Assembly (NCBI GenBank): GCA_020850595.1
Contig: JADZEK010000139.1
Coordinates: 1-60,248 of the forward strand
Direction of reading: 5' to 3'
Source: Anaerolineales bacterium
Lineage (GTDB): Bacteria; Chloroflexota; Anaerolineae; Anaerolineales; UBA6663
Length of the DNA stretch: 60,248 bases
The notes under the pieces were generated by a model that saw only the letters and a program-made list of their open reading frames with translations, was not told the origin of the DNA and ran no database searches. The position numbers and the translations under genes are program-made. Every line of letters starts with the position of its first letter. Position 1 is the first letter of the stretch. Below are positions 7,536-15,564 of this stretch, piece by piece.

Positions 7536-10436
7536 CTAGCGCTGGGCGGCGGGGGCGTCAGGCGCGCTGAACGACGCCAGGGTGCGGGTCAAGCCGTCGG
7601 TGACTGACAGCGCCGCGGCGGCGCACCCGCCCACGCACTTGCGCAGCAGCACGTCGTCCACGTGCGCGCCCTCCGCCATGATCACCGAGGCGTTGCTCTG
7701 AAACAGCACGGCCACCCACACGCTGCCCAGGCCGGTGAGGTTGCCCAGCGTGTAGACATCGGTCAGGTCCAGCGTCTTCGCGGCAAATCCGCCGCCGGAA
7801 CTGCCGGAGTAGCAGTTGCCCGAGAAGTTAATGCCGTCGGTCGAGGCCATCAGGCACGCGCCATCGGCCCCCACCTGCGAATTGAGCCAGAGCTGAAGCT
7901 GCAACTCGGCCTGCGTGGCCCCCGCCAGGCTGAACGGCCCGTAGATCATCCACGCGTACGCGCCGTTGATGTAATTAGCGTAGCAGCTCAGTCCTTCGCC
8001 GATCGAGCCGCCGCCCATGGCCCAGGCGCCATAGCTGCCGCTGGCCGCGCGGCAGTTGCGTTTGGCCCAGTAATACTCCTCGTAGCCCGGGTCGGTCACG
8101 CTCCACCCGGCGCTGGGCCACGCCCCCTCGAAGCCCTCGCTCATCACCGTTTCCCAGTTGACGACGCCGCCGTAACTGCGCAAGGCCAGCGGCAAGCCCA
8201 GGCGTGTGAACGGCGGCGCGGCCCCGGTGCAGGTGTAGATCTGCACATCATCCACCGCCCAACCCACATCTACGCCCGAGCTGTTGGTGCTCAGGCGGAA
8301 CCGGAAGCGCGCGCTCTGGCCGGCCAGCGCCGCCAGTTGCAGCCGCGTCGAGATATAGCCGTGGCTGTCGCCGACGAAGCCCGCGTTGCCGGCCAGCGGC
8401 CCGGCGTTAATGACGCCGGAGTAGCCGTTGTCCAGCAGGTAGCTGGCCGCGCTGGCCCAGCTTGCGCCGTTGTTCAGGCTGTATTCCACCACGCCGCCGT
8501 CCGGGCCGGCCCCGTTAAAGCCGTAGGCGTGGGCGAAGCGCAGGTAGGCCCCCGCCGGCAGGACATAGCTGGTGTCCATGGCCGCCACCGAGTCGCTGGT
8601 GCCGGGCGGGTAGTCGTTGCCCAGCAGCGCGTACACGCCGCCATGCGCGTAGCCGGTGTCGCGGCTCCAGCGGCTGCTGCCGGTCAGGGCGCTGAAAGTC
8701 CAGTTGCCCGCGCCGCCCTCCAGCGTGTCGCTGAACACGGTCGTGCTCACGCTCTCGCCGCCTGGGCAGACCGGCGCTTCGGGGTTGAAGTTCGTCACCG
8801 GCTGCAGGTTCATCTCCGTGGCGTTGCCGGCGTCGCGCACTTCCTGGCAGTCGGGCGCGGCGATGCCGTCGGTGCCGATCAGCGTGGTGCAGGCCGAGTC
8901 GAGCGCGTTGTACAGGTCGAGGTAATCGGAGCCGGAAGTGAGCAGGTTAATGGCCGCGGAGTAGACGATGCGGGCGGTCTTGGTCAGGCCGATGCCGGCC
9001 ACCGTGTAACCGTTGAAACTGTCGCCGTCCACCAGCAGGTAGACGGCCTTGTTGAGCACGCCGCTGTTGGTGTGCACGCCGCCGTTATCGAAGGCCGGGT
9101 TGGAAACGTCGCCGGAGACGCTCTTGTAGTAAATGCTGGTCATCTTGTCGGGGTGGCTGAAGACCGGCGGGTCTTGCATGTCGCGGATGGCGCCCGTCGC
9201 GCCGGGGGCGATGTCTTCGCCCATCTTCCAGCGCACGCCGGCCGTGTCGGTGCCCGCGCCGTTCGTCAGGTCCAACAGCTCGCCAAACACATCGGAGAGC
9301 GCTTCGTTGATGGCGCCGGACTGGTAGTAGTAGAACAGGTTGGACTCATACTGGGTGACGCCGTGGGTCAGCTCATGCGCCACCACGTCATCGCCGAGGG
9401 GATAGTCCTGGGCGTCGCCATAGACCATCTGGCTGCCGTTCCAGAAGGCGTTGAAGTAGCCCGAGTCATAGTGGACGGTGGAGATCAGCGTCATGCCCGC
9501 GCCGTCAATGCTGTCGCGGCCGAAGCGGTTGAAGTAGAAGTTGTAGGTGTCGCCCGCGTACTTGTGAGCCGCCACTTCGTGGCTGTCGTCGTCCTCGCAG
9601 GTCGGGTTGGCTTCGTTACAGCGCAGCGTACCGGGTAAGACGGTGAGATTGTTGCCGTCGTAGGTCATGCGGCTCAGCGCCGTGTCGGTCTGGTTGAATT
9701 GCAGCGCCACGCCCCCGCGCTGCGCGTCCACCAGCACCAGTTCGCGCATGGGGCCGAGGCCCAGCGGCGTCACCTCCACGCGCCACACCAGGCGGGCCGG
9801 GCCGCCGCCCGGCTCGGTCAGGCTGGGCTGATATATCCACAGCGCCGCCGCGCCGGCTTGCAGCGCGGCCGCCTCAACGCCATAGGCGCGGGCCGTTTCG
9901 GCCAGGGCGGTCTGCGCGGCGGCGGCGGCGCTAACCGCCGGCGACACGCTCAGGCTCAGGTTGGGCAGCGCCTCGCCGATGACGACTTCGACCGCCTGCG
10001 CAGCGTCCAGTTGCACAATCAGCTCGCCGCCCAAGACCGGCACGCCTTGATACGTCTGCTGAAAGCGCACGTAGCTGCGGCCCGTGTCGCGGCGCGCGTT
10101 GCGCAGCACGCTCAGGCCGTCCTGCGCGCCCAGGCCGAACAGCGCGCCATATTGGCTCAGAAACTGGCGCGCGGCGCTCTCGGCGCGGGCGCTGGCCTCC
10201 GCCTGGGCCTCCAACCCAGCCGCCTGCCAGGGGTGCCCGGCGGCCAAAGACAGAAACCCTACCCGTCCGCTCGCCGGGCGGTAGCTCACCTGCGGCGCGG
10301 CGCCGGTGGCCAGGGTCAGTTGAACGAGCGGGTCGAGCGGCGGGGGTGGGGCTGAGGCAGCGGGCGCCGCGGGCCACAGCGCGGCGAACAAGGCCAGGAC
10401 ACACAGCGCAGACCATCCGCGTGTTTGGCGCTTCAT
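7536..10436 (-). CDS. Secreted M4 (thermolysin-like) metalloprotease
   Basis: A 966-residue pre-pro-protease. A signal peptide (about residues 1-28, MKRQTRGWSALCVLALFAAL) is followed by an FTP/PepSY-type propeptide (to about 230). The thermolysin catalytic domain has the zinc motif HELTH at about 353-357 and GAINEALSD, which supplies the third ligand at about 377. From about 565 the protein carries two beta-rich C-terminal modules, each starting around a segment like FSDTLEGGAGNWTF or MSEGFEGAWPSAGW, similar to those of immune-inhibitor-A-like proteases; these probably bind substrate or the cell surface. The gene lies 69 nt downstream of the truncated cyclase and has its own GGGAGGG ribosome binding site. 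Confidence 0.95.
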   Translation of the reverse strand: MKRQTRGWSALCVLALFAALWPAAPAASAPPPPLDPLVQLTLATGAAPQVSYRPASGRVGFLSLAAGHPWQAAGLEAQAEASARAESAARQFLSQYGALFGLGAQDGLSVLRNARRDTGRSYVRFQQTYQGVPVLGGELIVQLDAAQAVEVVIGEALPNLSLSVSPAVSAAAAAQTALAETARAYGVEAAALQAGAAALWIYQPSLTEPGGGPARLVWRVEVTPLGLGPMRELVLVDAQRGGVALQFNQTDTALSRMTYDGNNLTVLPGTLRCNEANPTCEDDDSHEVAAHKYAGDTYNFYFNRFGRDSIDGAGMTLISTVHYDSGYFNAFWNGSQMVYGDAQDYPLGDDVVAHELTHGVTQYESNLFYYYQSGAINEALSDVFGELLDLTNGAGTDTAGVRWKMGEDIAPGATGAIRDMQDPPVFSHPDKMTSIYYKSVSGDVSNPAFDNGGVHTNSGVLNKAVYLLVDGDSFNGYTVAGIGLTKTARIVYSAAINLLTSGSDYLDLYNALDSACTTLIGTDGIAAPDCQEVRDAGNATEMNLQPVTNFNPEAPVCPGGESVSTTVFSDTLEGGAGNWTFSALTGSSRWSRDTGYAHGGVYALLGNDYPPGTSDSVAAMDTSYVLPAGAYLRFAHAYGFNGAGPDGGVVEYSLNNGASWASAASYLLDNGYSGVINAGPLAGNAGFVGDSHGYISTRLQLAALAGQSARFRFRLSTNSSGVDVGWAVDDVQIYTCTGAAPPFTRLGLPLALRSYGGVVNWETVMSEGFEGAWPSAGWSVTDPGYEEYYWAKRNCRAASGSYGAWAMGGGSIGEGLSCYANYINGAYAWMIYGPFSLAGATQAELQLQLWLNSQVGADGACLMASTDGINFSGNCYSGSSGGGFAAKTLDLTDVYTLGNLTGLGSVWVAVLFQSNASVIMAEGAHVDDVLLRKCVGGCAAAALSVTDGLTRTLASFSAPDAPAAQR

Positions 10437-10505
10437 AGCACGGCCCTCCCGGTGACCGATACCATTGGCACACCGCGCCTCAGCGAGGCGGGCGCGGAGT
10501 GCCGC

Positions 10506-12419
10506 TTACTGCAAGCGCTCGAGCACCTGTTCCAGCACGCGCACCGAGAACTGCCGGCCGATGACGGCGATGACCGACGCCACGCGCAGCGTGCGCTTCA
10601 CGTCGTCGGGCAGGCGGTCAATGCGCGCCAGCAGCAAACCCTGCAAGTTATCCGGAATTTCGACCGTGTTGATTTCTTTGCCGGCCGCCCAATTGCTCCC
10701 CTGGCGGTAGATCGCGCCCCGGTCAATCAACATGCGGATGACCTCCTCCACGAAGAACGGGTTGCCCTCGGCCTTCTGGAGGATCAGGGTGCGGATGCTA
10801 TCGGGCAGAGCCTCGATCTCTAGCAGGTTCGAGACCAGCTGCCGGCTGTCGGCGTCGTTGAGCGGGCTGAGGTTGAGCTCGCTCAGGCCCGCCCCTAGCC
10901 GCTCGCGCGCCGCCGTCACCAGCCGCCAGCCGTGCGCCTCGCGGTCTGGCCGTGTCACCAGGCACAGCAGCAGCGGGGCCTCGGCCAGCAGCGGCAGCAG
11001 TTTGATCAGCAGATCGGTGGACGAGGGATCAGCCCAGTGGATGTCATCCAGCACCACCAGCAGCGGCTGGCGGCGCGCCAGCCCCAGCAGCAGTTGGCGC
11101 AGGGCGGCCAGGTATTGGTTCTGCAGCGCCTGAGCGTCGAGCCTGGCCACGCGCTCGGCGGCCTCGCCCTCCAGCGGCAGCGAGAGCAGGTGCGCCAGGT
11201 ACGGAAAGACCTCCATGGCGGCCGGGCCGGCCACCTCGCTGACCAGCGCCTCCAGCGCGGCCCGCTCCTCCGGGTTGCCCGCCGTGGCCGGCACGCCCAT
11301 CAGCGAGCGCAGCAGGTCAATCAGCAGGTGGTAGGGCAGCACGTGGCCGTAGGAGAGGCAGCGCCCCTCGGCCCACAACTCGGCCGGGCCGGTCTGCGCC
11401 GCGCCCGCCGCGGCCGCCTTCCACTCGGCGATCAGGCGGCTCTTGCCCAACCCCGGCTCGCCGATGATCACGGCCGCGCGGCCCAGCCCGGCGTGCACCG
11501 CGGCGCTCAGTTGCAGCAGCGTCGCCAGCTCACTGTCGCGGCCGACCATCGCGCTTTCCAGCCCGGCCAGCCCGCGCAGGCGGCCCGGCTGCGCCTTGAC
11601 GCCCTGCACCTCGTACACCCGCACCGGCTCACGCTTGCCCTTCACCGCGATCTCGCCCAGGTCTTGGAACTCGAACAGCGGCGCGACGTAGCGATAAGTG
11701 TGTTCGGAAATCAAGACCGTCATGGGCCGCGCGGCCGATTGCATGCGAGCCGCCAGGTTCACCGCGTCGCCCATGGCCGTGTACTCAAACTTGCGGTAGC
11801 TGCCCACGTCGCCCACGACCACCGGGCCGGTGTTCAGGCCGATGCGCACCTCGAAGGGGATGTTGTACTTCTCGCCCACCTCCACCGCGTACTGGCGCAC
11901 CGCCTCGAGCATGTCGAGCGAAGCGCGCACGGCGCGCACCGCGTCGTCCTCATGCGCCACCGGCGCGCCGAAGAACACCAGCATGGCGTCGCCCAGCAGC
12001 CGGGCAATGGTGCCGTCGTAGCCTTTGCCGGTCTTTTCGTCGCGGGTGACGATGGGCGCCAGCAGCTCAAAGGCCCGGTTCATGATCTGGGTCCAGTCTT
12101 CCGGGTCCATGTGCTCGGCCAGCGCCGTCGAGCCGACCACATCCAGGAACAGCGCCGTGACCACCTTGCGCTCGCCGGCCAGGTGCGCGGCGCGCATTTG
12201 CGCGGCCACCTCCGGCGGCGTCTGCGATTTGACGGCGCTTTCGCGCTGTGCCTCGCTGGCGGCGACCGCCTCGACCGGGTGCCCGCAGTTGGAGCAGAAG
12301 CGCGCGCCCGCCGCCAACTCCGCCTGGCAGTTGGCGCAGCGGCGCGCCAATGCGTGGCCGCAGTTAAAGCAGAACCTCGCGTTCGCGGGGTTATCGGTCT
12401 GGCAGTTGGCGCATTTCAT
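10506..12419 (-). CDS. Zinc-ribbon class III adenylate cyclase / AAA ATPase, C-terminally truncated
   Basis: A 637-residue protein. Two zinc ribbons (CANCQTDNPANARFCFNCG and a second CxxC pair, residues 1-51) precede a class III nucleotide cyclase domain (about 80-265) with metal-binding aspartates in LFLDVVGST and LLGDAMLVFF and the NLAARMQ motif. An AAA/STAND-type ATPase follows with P-loop IIGEPGLGKSR (about 316-326) and Walker B LLVVLDDIHWAD. Relatives usually continue for several hundred residues of winged-helix and TPR repeats; here the frame stops right after AVIGRQFSVRVLEQVLERLQ, and only 69 nt remain before the next gene. It may therefore be a signalling protein without its sensor region, or a decaying gene. 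Confidence 0.88.
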   Translation of the reverse strand: MKCANCQTDNPANARFCFNCGHALARRCANCQAELAAGARFCSNCGHPVEAVAASEAQRESAVKSQTPPEVAAQMRAAHLAGERKVVTALFLDVVGSTALAEHMDPEDWTQIMNRAFELLAPIVTRDEKTGKGYDGTIARLLGDAMLVFFGAPVAHEDDAVRAVRASLDMLEAVRQYAVEVGEKYNIPFEVRIGLNTGPVVVGDVGSYRKFEYTAMGDAVNLAARMQSAARPMTVLISEHTYRYVAPLFEFQDLGEIAVKGKREPVRVYEVQGVKAQPGRLRGLAGLESAMVGRDSELATLLQLSAAVHAGLGRAAVIIGEPGLGKSRLIAEWKAAAAGAAQTGPAELWAEGRCLSYGHVLPYHLLIDLLRSLMGVPATAGNPEERAALEALVSEVAGPAAMEVFPYLAHLLSLPLEGEAAERVARLDAQALQNQYLAALRQLLLGLARRQPLLVVLDDIHWADPSSTDLLIKLLPLLAEAPLLLCLVTRPDREAHGWRLVTAARERLGAGLSELNLSPLNDADSRQLVSNLLEIEALPDSIRTLILQKAEGNPFFVEEVIRMLIDRGAIYRQGSNWAAGKEINTVEIPDNLQGLLLARIDRLPDDVKRTLRVASVIAVIGRQFSVRVLEQVLERLQ

Positions 12420-12425
12420 GCCGGC

Positions 12426-12431
12426 ATCCTA
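12426..12431 (-). promoter_or_regulatory. -10-like element before cyclase gene
   Basis: TAGGAT on the minus strand, 6 nt before ATG 12419. It is a weaker match than the others but has the same leaderless spacing. Confidence 0.35.
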
Positions 12432-12543
12432 TCGTCAAGAGTGTAGCACTGCTCGCTCGCCAGGTAAATTGCGCCCGGCTAAGGGGCAGGGCAATCGTAT
12501 CTAAAATGCGCGACGTTGCCCGACCGCCCCCAATTTACCCGTC

Positions 12544-12682
12544 ATTCCGAAGAGCGCATGGCGCCCGGCCGCCGGCCCCCCATGGCAGAAACTAGCTTGC
12601 CCTAACCCATCCGCTGGAAGTGTAGGGCCGCTCAATTGAGCGGCCGCCGCCGGCTATCAAATGAGTTTAGTTTCTGAGCAAC
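12544..12682 (+). repeat. Dispersed intergenic repeat, copy 3
   Basis: It begins with attccgaagagcgcatggcg, nearly identical to 59050-59069, and ends with a segment (12650-12682, ccggctatcaaatgagttta...) nearly identical to 79-111. Between them lies a 20-bp perfect palindrome, ggccgctcaattgagcggcc (12626-12645), in the same place as, but different in sequence from, the hairpin of copies 1 and 2. The 41-nt core is 12622-12662. It fills most of the 332-bp gap between the divergent cyclase and LuxR-type genes; nothing else is visible in that gap. Confidence 0.75.
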
Positions 12683-12738
12683 CGAATGAGCCTGCTATTG
12701 CCCCGGCCTCGTTAATCTTGCGCCAACCTGTTTGGCCC

Positions 12739-12744
12739 TAGAAT
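12739..12744 (+). promoter_or_regulatory. -10 element, leaderless start of LuxR-type regulator
   Basis: TAGAAT, 7 nt before ATG 12752; no Shine-Dalgarno sequence lies between them. Confidence 0.5.
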
Positions 12745-12751
12745 CACCCCT

Positions 12752-13396
12752 ATGCTTCGCATCCTGGTGGCCTCCCCCTATCCGGCCGTGCGCGCGGGCC
12801 TGCATGTCCTGCTCGAAGAAGCCCGCCGCGGTCGCAGCCGCGAGCCGGTCATGGTCGTCGGCGAGGCCGACTCGGTGGACGCGACCCTGCAATGGACGCG
12901 CGCCACCCAACCGCAGGTGGTGATCTACGACCTGGCCTTTGAGCTGGACGACGCGCTCGAAGGCTTGTGGCGCTTGCGGGCGCAATCACCCGACGCCGCC
13001 GTGCTGGCGCTGTGCGAGGCTAGCGCCGATGGCCGCGTGCTGGCGGCGCTGCAGGGCGGGGCGCGCGGCTGTCTGCCCAAGACCGCCTCCGGCCCCGAGC
13101 TGCTCGAGGCGGCCCAAAGCGCCGTGCTGGGCGAGCCGGTGCTGCACCCGGCCACCACGGCCGTGCTGCTGCAGCAACTACGCGGCGACGGCCCGGCCCC
13201 CAGCCTCAGCCCGCGCGAAGGCGAAGTGCTGCGCCAGGTGGCGGCTGGGCTGACCAATAAAGCCATCGCCCTCCAGCTCGGCATCAGCGAGCACACCGTC
13301 AAATTCCACCTCGGCTCCGCCATGGACAAGCTCGGCGCGGCCTCGCGGGCCGAAGCCGTGGCCCTCGCCATCCGCCGCGGGCTGATCTCGGTCTAA
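12752..13396 (+). CDS. NarL/LuxR-type response regulator with atypical receiver
   Basis: A 214-residue regulator with an N-terminal receiver-like domain and a C-terminal LuxR-type helix-turn-helix (about 150-214, LSPREGEVLRQVAAGLTNKA, then ISEHTVKFHL). The putative phospho-acceptor is Asp60 (VVIYDLAFE) and the conserved lysine is in GCLPKTAS. The acidic pair that normally follows the first strand (as in LLADDHP) is replaced by ASPYP, so the metal site needed for phosphorylation appears to be missing. No histidine kinase is adjacent. It may work without phosphorylation or through a noncanonical signal. Confidence 0.9.
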   Translation: MLRILVASPYPAVRAGLHVLLEEARRGRSREPVMVVGEADSVDATLQWTRATQPQVVIYDLAFELDDALEGLWRLRAQSPDAAVLALCEASADGRVLAALQGGARGCLPKTASGPELLEAAQSAVLGEPVLHPATTAVLLQQLRGDGPAPSLSPREGEVLRQVAAGLTNKAIALQLGISEHTVKFHLGSAMDKLGAASRAEAVALAIRRGLISV

Positions 13397-13538
13397 GCTG
13401 CTTCCGGTAGCCGACGGGCCGGCGGAACCAGCCCTAGCCATTTGGCTAGCGCGCGGCCGCTGCTCGGGGGAGGGGCCGCCGCGCCGCCTGTGCTACGCTA
13501 GCCTCCAGATCAGCGATGACCTTAGGAGACCAGAGCGC

Positions 13539-14417
13539 ATGGACGCCCAACAGTTTTCTGACAGCTTAGCCGCCGCCGTCGAGCGGGCCGCGCATTCCGT
13601 CGTAACGGTAGATGCGCGTGGTCGCTTGCCGGCCAGCGGCCTGGTATGGAGCGCGGACGGCGAAATCCTCACCGCCGACCACGTCGTGCAGCGCGACGAG
13701 AACATCACCATCACTTTGGCCGACGGCAGCGCCCACAGCGCCCGCGTGGCCGGCCGCGACCCGGCCAGCGACCTGGCCCTGCTGAAGGTCGAAGCGAGCG
13801 GGCTGGCGCTGCCCGCCTTCACCGAGAGCATGAAAGTCGGGCATCTGGTCTTCGCCGTCGGGCGGCCCAGCGACGTGCAGGCCACGCTGGGCAGCGTGGT
13901 GGCGCTGGGCGGCCCGGTGCGCGGTCGGCATCGCAGCTTCGCCGCTTACATTCAGAGCGACGTCACCATGTACCCCGGCTTTTCGGGCGGGCCGCTGGTA
14001 GATGCCGGCGGGCGCGTGGCAGGCCTCAACAGCAGCGCCCTGGCGCGCGGGGCCAGCCTGGCCATCCCGGTAGCCGTGCTGCGCACCGTGGCCGACGCCC
14101 TGCGGCGCGACGGGCGCGTCAAGCGCGGCTTCCTGGGCGTGAGCACCCAGCCCGTGGCGCTGGCTGAGAGCGTGGCCGCCCAGCTCGGCCAACCCACCGG
14201 GTTGATGGTCATCGGCACCGAACAGGCCGGCCCGGCCGACCAGGGCGGGCTGTTGCAGGGCGACGTCATCGTCGCCCTGGCGGGCCAGGCCATCGTCGAG
14301 ATTGACGACCTGCAAGCCGCCCTGGGGCCGGAGACGGTCGGCCAGGCCGCCGTCGTAAAGATCGTGCGCGGCGGCGAAGTGCGCGAACTGACCGTCACCA
14401 TCGGCGTGCGCGGCTAA
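13539..14417 (+). CDS. HtrA/DegP-like serine protease with PDZ domain
   Basis: A 292-residue trypsin-fold protease with a complete catalytic triad: His48 (TADHVV), Asp78 (PASDLALLKV) and Ser149 (YPGFSGGPLVD). A PDZ domain follows (about 200-290, RGFLGVSTQPV, then GGLLQGDVIVALAGQ). There is no signal peptide or membrane segment, unlike most DegP/HtrA proteins, so it is predicted to be cytoplasmic or exported by another route. AGGAG stands 9 nt before the ATG. It converges on the DapA-family gene with a perfect terminator between them. Confidence 0.92.
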   Translation: MDAQQFSDSLAAAVERAAHSVVTVDARGRLPASGLVWSADGEILTADHVVQRDENITITLADGSAHSARVAGRDPASDLALLKVEASGLALPAFTESMKVGHLVFAVGRPSDVQATLGSVVALGGPVRGRHRSFAAYIQSDVTMYPGFSGGPLVDAGGRVAGLNSSALARGASLAIPVAVLRTVADALRRDGRVKRGFLGVSTQPVALAESVAAQLGQPTGLMVIGTEQAGPADQGGLLQGDVIVALAGQAIVEIDDLQAALGPETVGQAAVVKIVRGGEVRELTVTIGVRG

Positions 14418-14429
14418 CGCGAAAAACTA

Positions 14430-14466
14430 AAAGCGGGCGATCCCAACTCGGAGGATCGCCCGCTTT
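14430..14466. terminator. Bidirectional terminator hairpin
   Basis: A perfect 14-bp stem, aaagcgggcgatcc / ggatcgcccgcttt, with a 9-nt loop and A/T-rich flanks, between the convergent HtrA-like and DapA-family genes. Confidence 0.9.
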
Positions 14467-14487
14467 GCGTTTAAGGAAGCGGTAGGG

Positions 14488-15417
14488 CTAGGCCAGCAAC
14501 TCGGCCAGCCCGGCCACCGCCGCCTTTTCCCTCTCCGGGTCAACCGGCTCCAGCGGCGGGCGCACCGGCCAGCGCGGGAAACCGAACAACTCGGCCAGCG
14601 CCGCCTTCTGGATGGCCGGGCCGCTCAGTCCCTTGACCACCTGCCGTGCTCTCACCAGTTTAGCTTGCGCGGCGGCCACCGCCTCGGTCTGCCCGGCCTG
14701 GTGCGCATCCCACACGGCCCGGTTAAGCGGCGCCGTCACGTTCGCCAGCGCGGTGATCGCGCCCGCGCCGCCGCCCGCCAGCGCCCCCGCCATGATCGCA
14801 TCACTCCCCGCGAACACGCCGAACCCCGGCAGTTGCGCCAACACGCCCAGCGTGTGCGCCAGATCGTCTTGCGAGTCCTTCATGCCCCAAAACTGCCGCG
14901 GATAGCGGGCGCGCAGCGTTTCCAGCGTTTCGGCGGGCAGCCCCACGCCCGACGTCTGCGGGATATGGTAGGCCAGCAGTCGGCCCTCGACCGGGACGGC
15001 GGCGCGCAGCACCGCCTCGTAAAACGTCACCAGACCCGCCGCGCTGACCCCCTTGTAGTAGAAGGCCGGCAGCGTCACCACGCCGTCCACGCCCAGCTCA
15101 AAAGCGCCGCGCGTGATGGCCATGGCGTCGCTCAGGCTGGCAGCGCCGGTGCCCGCCAGAATGCAGTAGCCGGGGCGGGCCGTGTCGCGATAGCGCACGC
15201 CCGCGCCGATGATCGCCAGGTGTTCGGCCACCGAAAACGAGGTACCCTCGCCGGTGGTGCCCAGCAGCAGCGCGCCATGACAGCCGCGCTGGGCCAGGAA
15301 GTCGAGCAGGGCGGGCAACGCGGCCAGGTCCGGCGTCAGGTCGGCCTGGAGCGGGGTTACGGCCGCGGCATACACACCGCGCAAATCACGTTGGCTGGCG
15401 GCAAGAGAGTTTGTCAT
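14488..15417 (-). CDS. DapA/NAL-family class I aldolase-like lyase
   Basis: A 309-residue TIM-barrel protein of the dihydrodipicolinate synthase / N-acetylneuraminate lyase family. Visible are LLGTTGEGTSFS (ketoacid-binding loop), the tyrosine in LAYHIPQTSG and the Schiff-base lysine in WGMKDSQDD near residue 180. True DapA has an arginine-dependent aspartate-semialdehyde site that I cannot confirm, and no lysine pathway genes are near. A sugar-acid or other aldol lyase is equally possible, which fits the neighbouring sugar operon. It is transcribed divergently from the ROK regulator. Confidence 0.88.
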   Translation of the reverse strand: MTNSLAASQRDLRGVYAAAVTPLQADLTPDLAALPALLDFLAQRGCHGALLLGTTGEGTSFSVAEHLAIIGAGVRYRDTARPGYCILAGTGAASLSDAMAITRGAFELGVDGVVTLPAFYYKGVSAAGLVTFYEAVLRAAVPVEGRLLAYHIPQTSGVGLPAETLETLRARYPRQFWGMKDSQDDLAHTLGVLAQLPGFGVFAGSDAIMAGALAGGGAGAITALANVTAPLNRAVWDAHQAGQTEAVAAAQAKLVRARQVVKGLSGPAIQKAALAELFGFPRWPVRPPLEPVDPEREKAAVAGLAELLA

Positions 15418-15425
15418 AGGGATGG

Positions 15426-15431
15426 ATTATA
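15426..15431 (-). promoter_or_regulatory. -10 element of DapA-family gene
   Basis: TATAAT on the minus strand, 8 nt before ATG 15417; the transcript would be leaderless or nearly so. Confidence 0.5.
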
Positions 15432-15517
15432 GGTGAAAACTCGGGTGACAGCGCCAGCCGAAATACCTCGGAATCTGGGCCAGAATATAAGAATTGCCAG
15501 CAACTTTGTTCTGTGGC

Positions 15518-15546
15518 TTGACAAATGAAATGAAATTCACTATTAT
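15518..15546 (+). promoter_or_regulatory. Sigma-70-type promoter of ROK regulator gene
   Basis: TTGACA (15518-15523), a 17-nt spacer and TATTAT (15541-15546), 18 nt before the ATG. It is one of the best -35/-10 pairs in the window. The AT-rich spacer and flanks are a plausible place for autoregulation by the ROK protein. Confidence 0.8.
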
Positions 15547-15564
15547 CTGCCTCGGAAACGTGCC

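Noticed and set aside
7662..9638. Plus-strand 658-codon frame over the M4 protease
   Set aside because: No start context or domain; opposite strand encodes an M4 protease with an intact active site.
13434..13449. Palindrome ctagcca-tt-tggctag after the LuxR-type regulator gene
   Set aside because: Perfect but short, without a T-run or a second copy; terminator or operator cannot be decided, so it is not listed as a feature.
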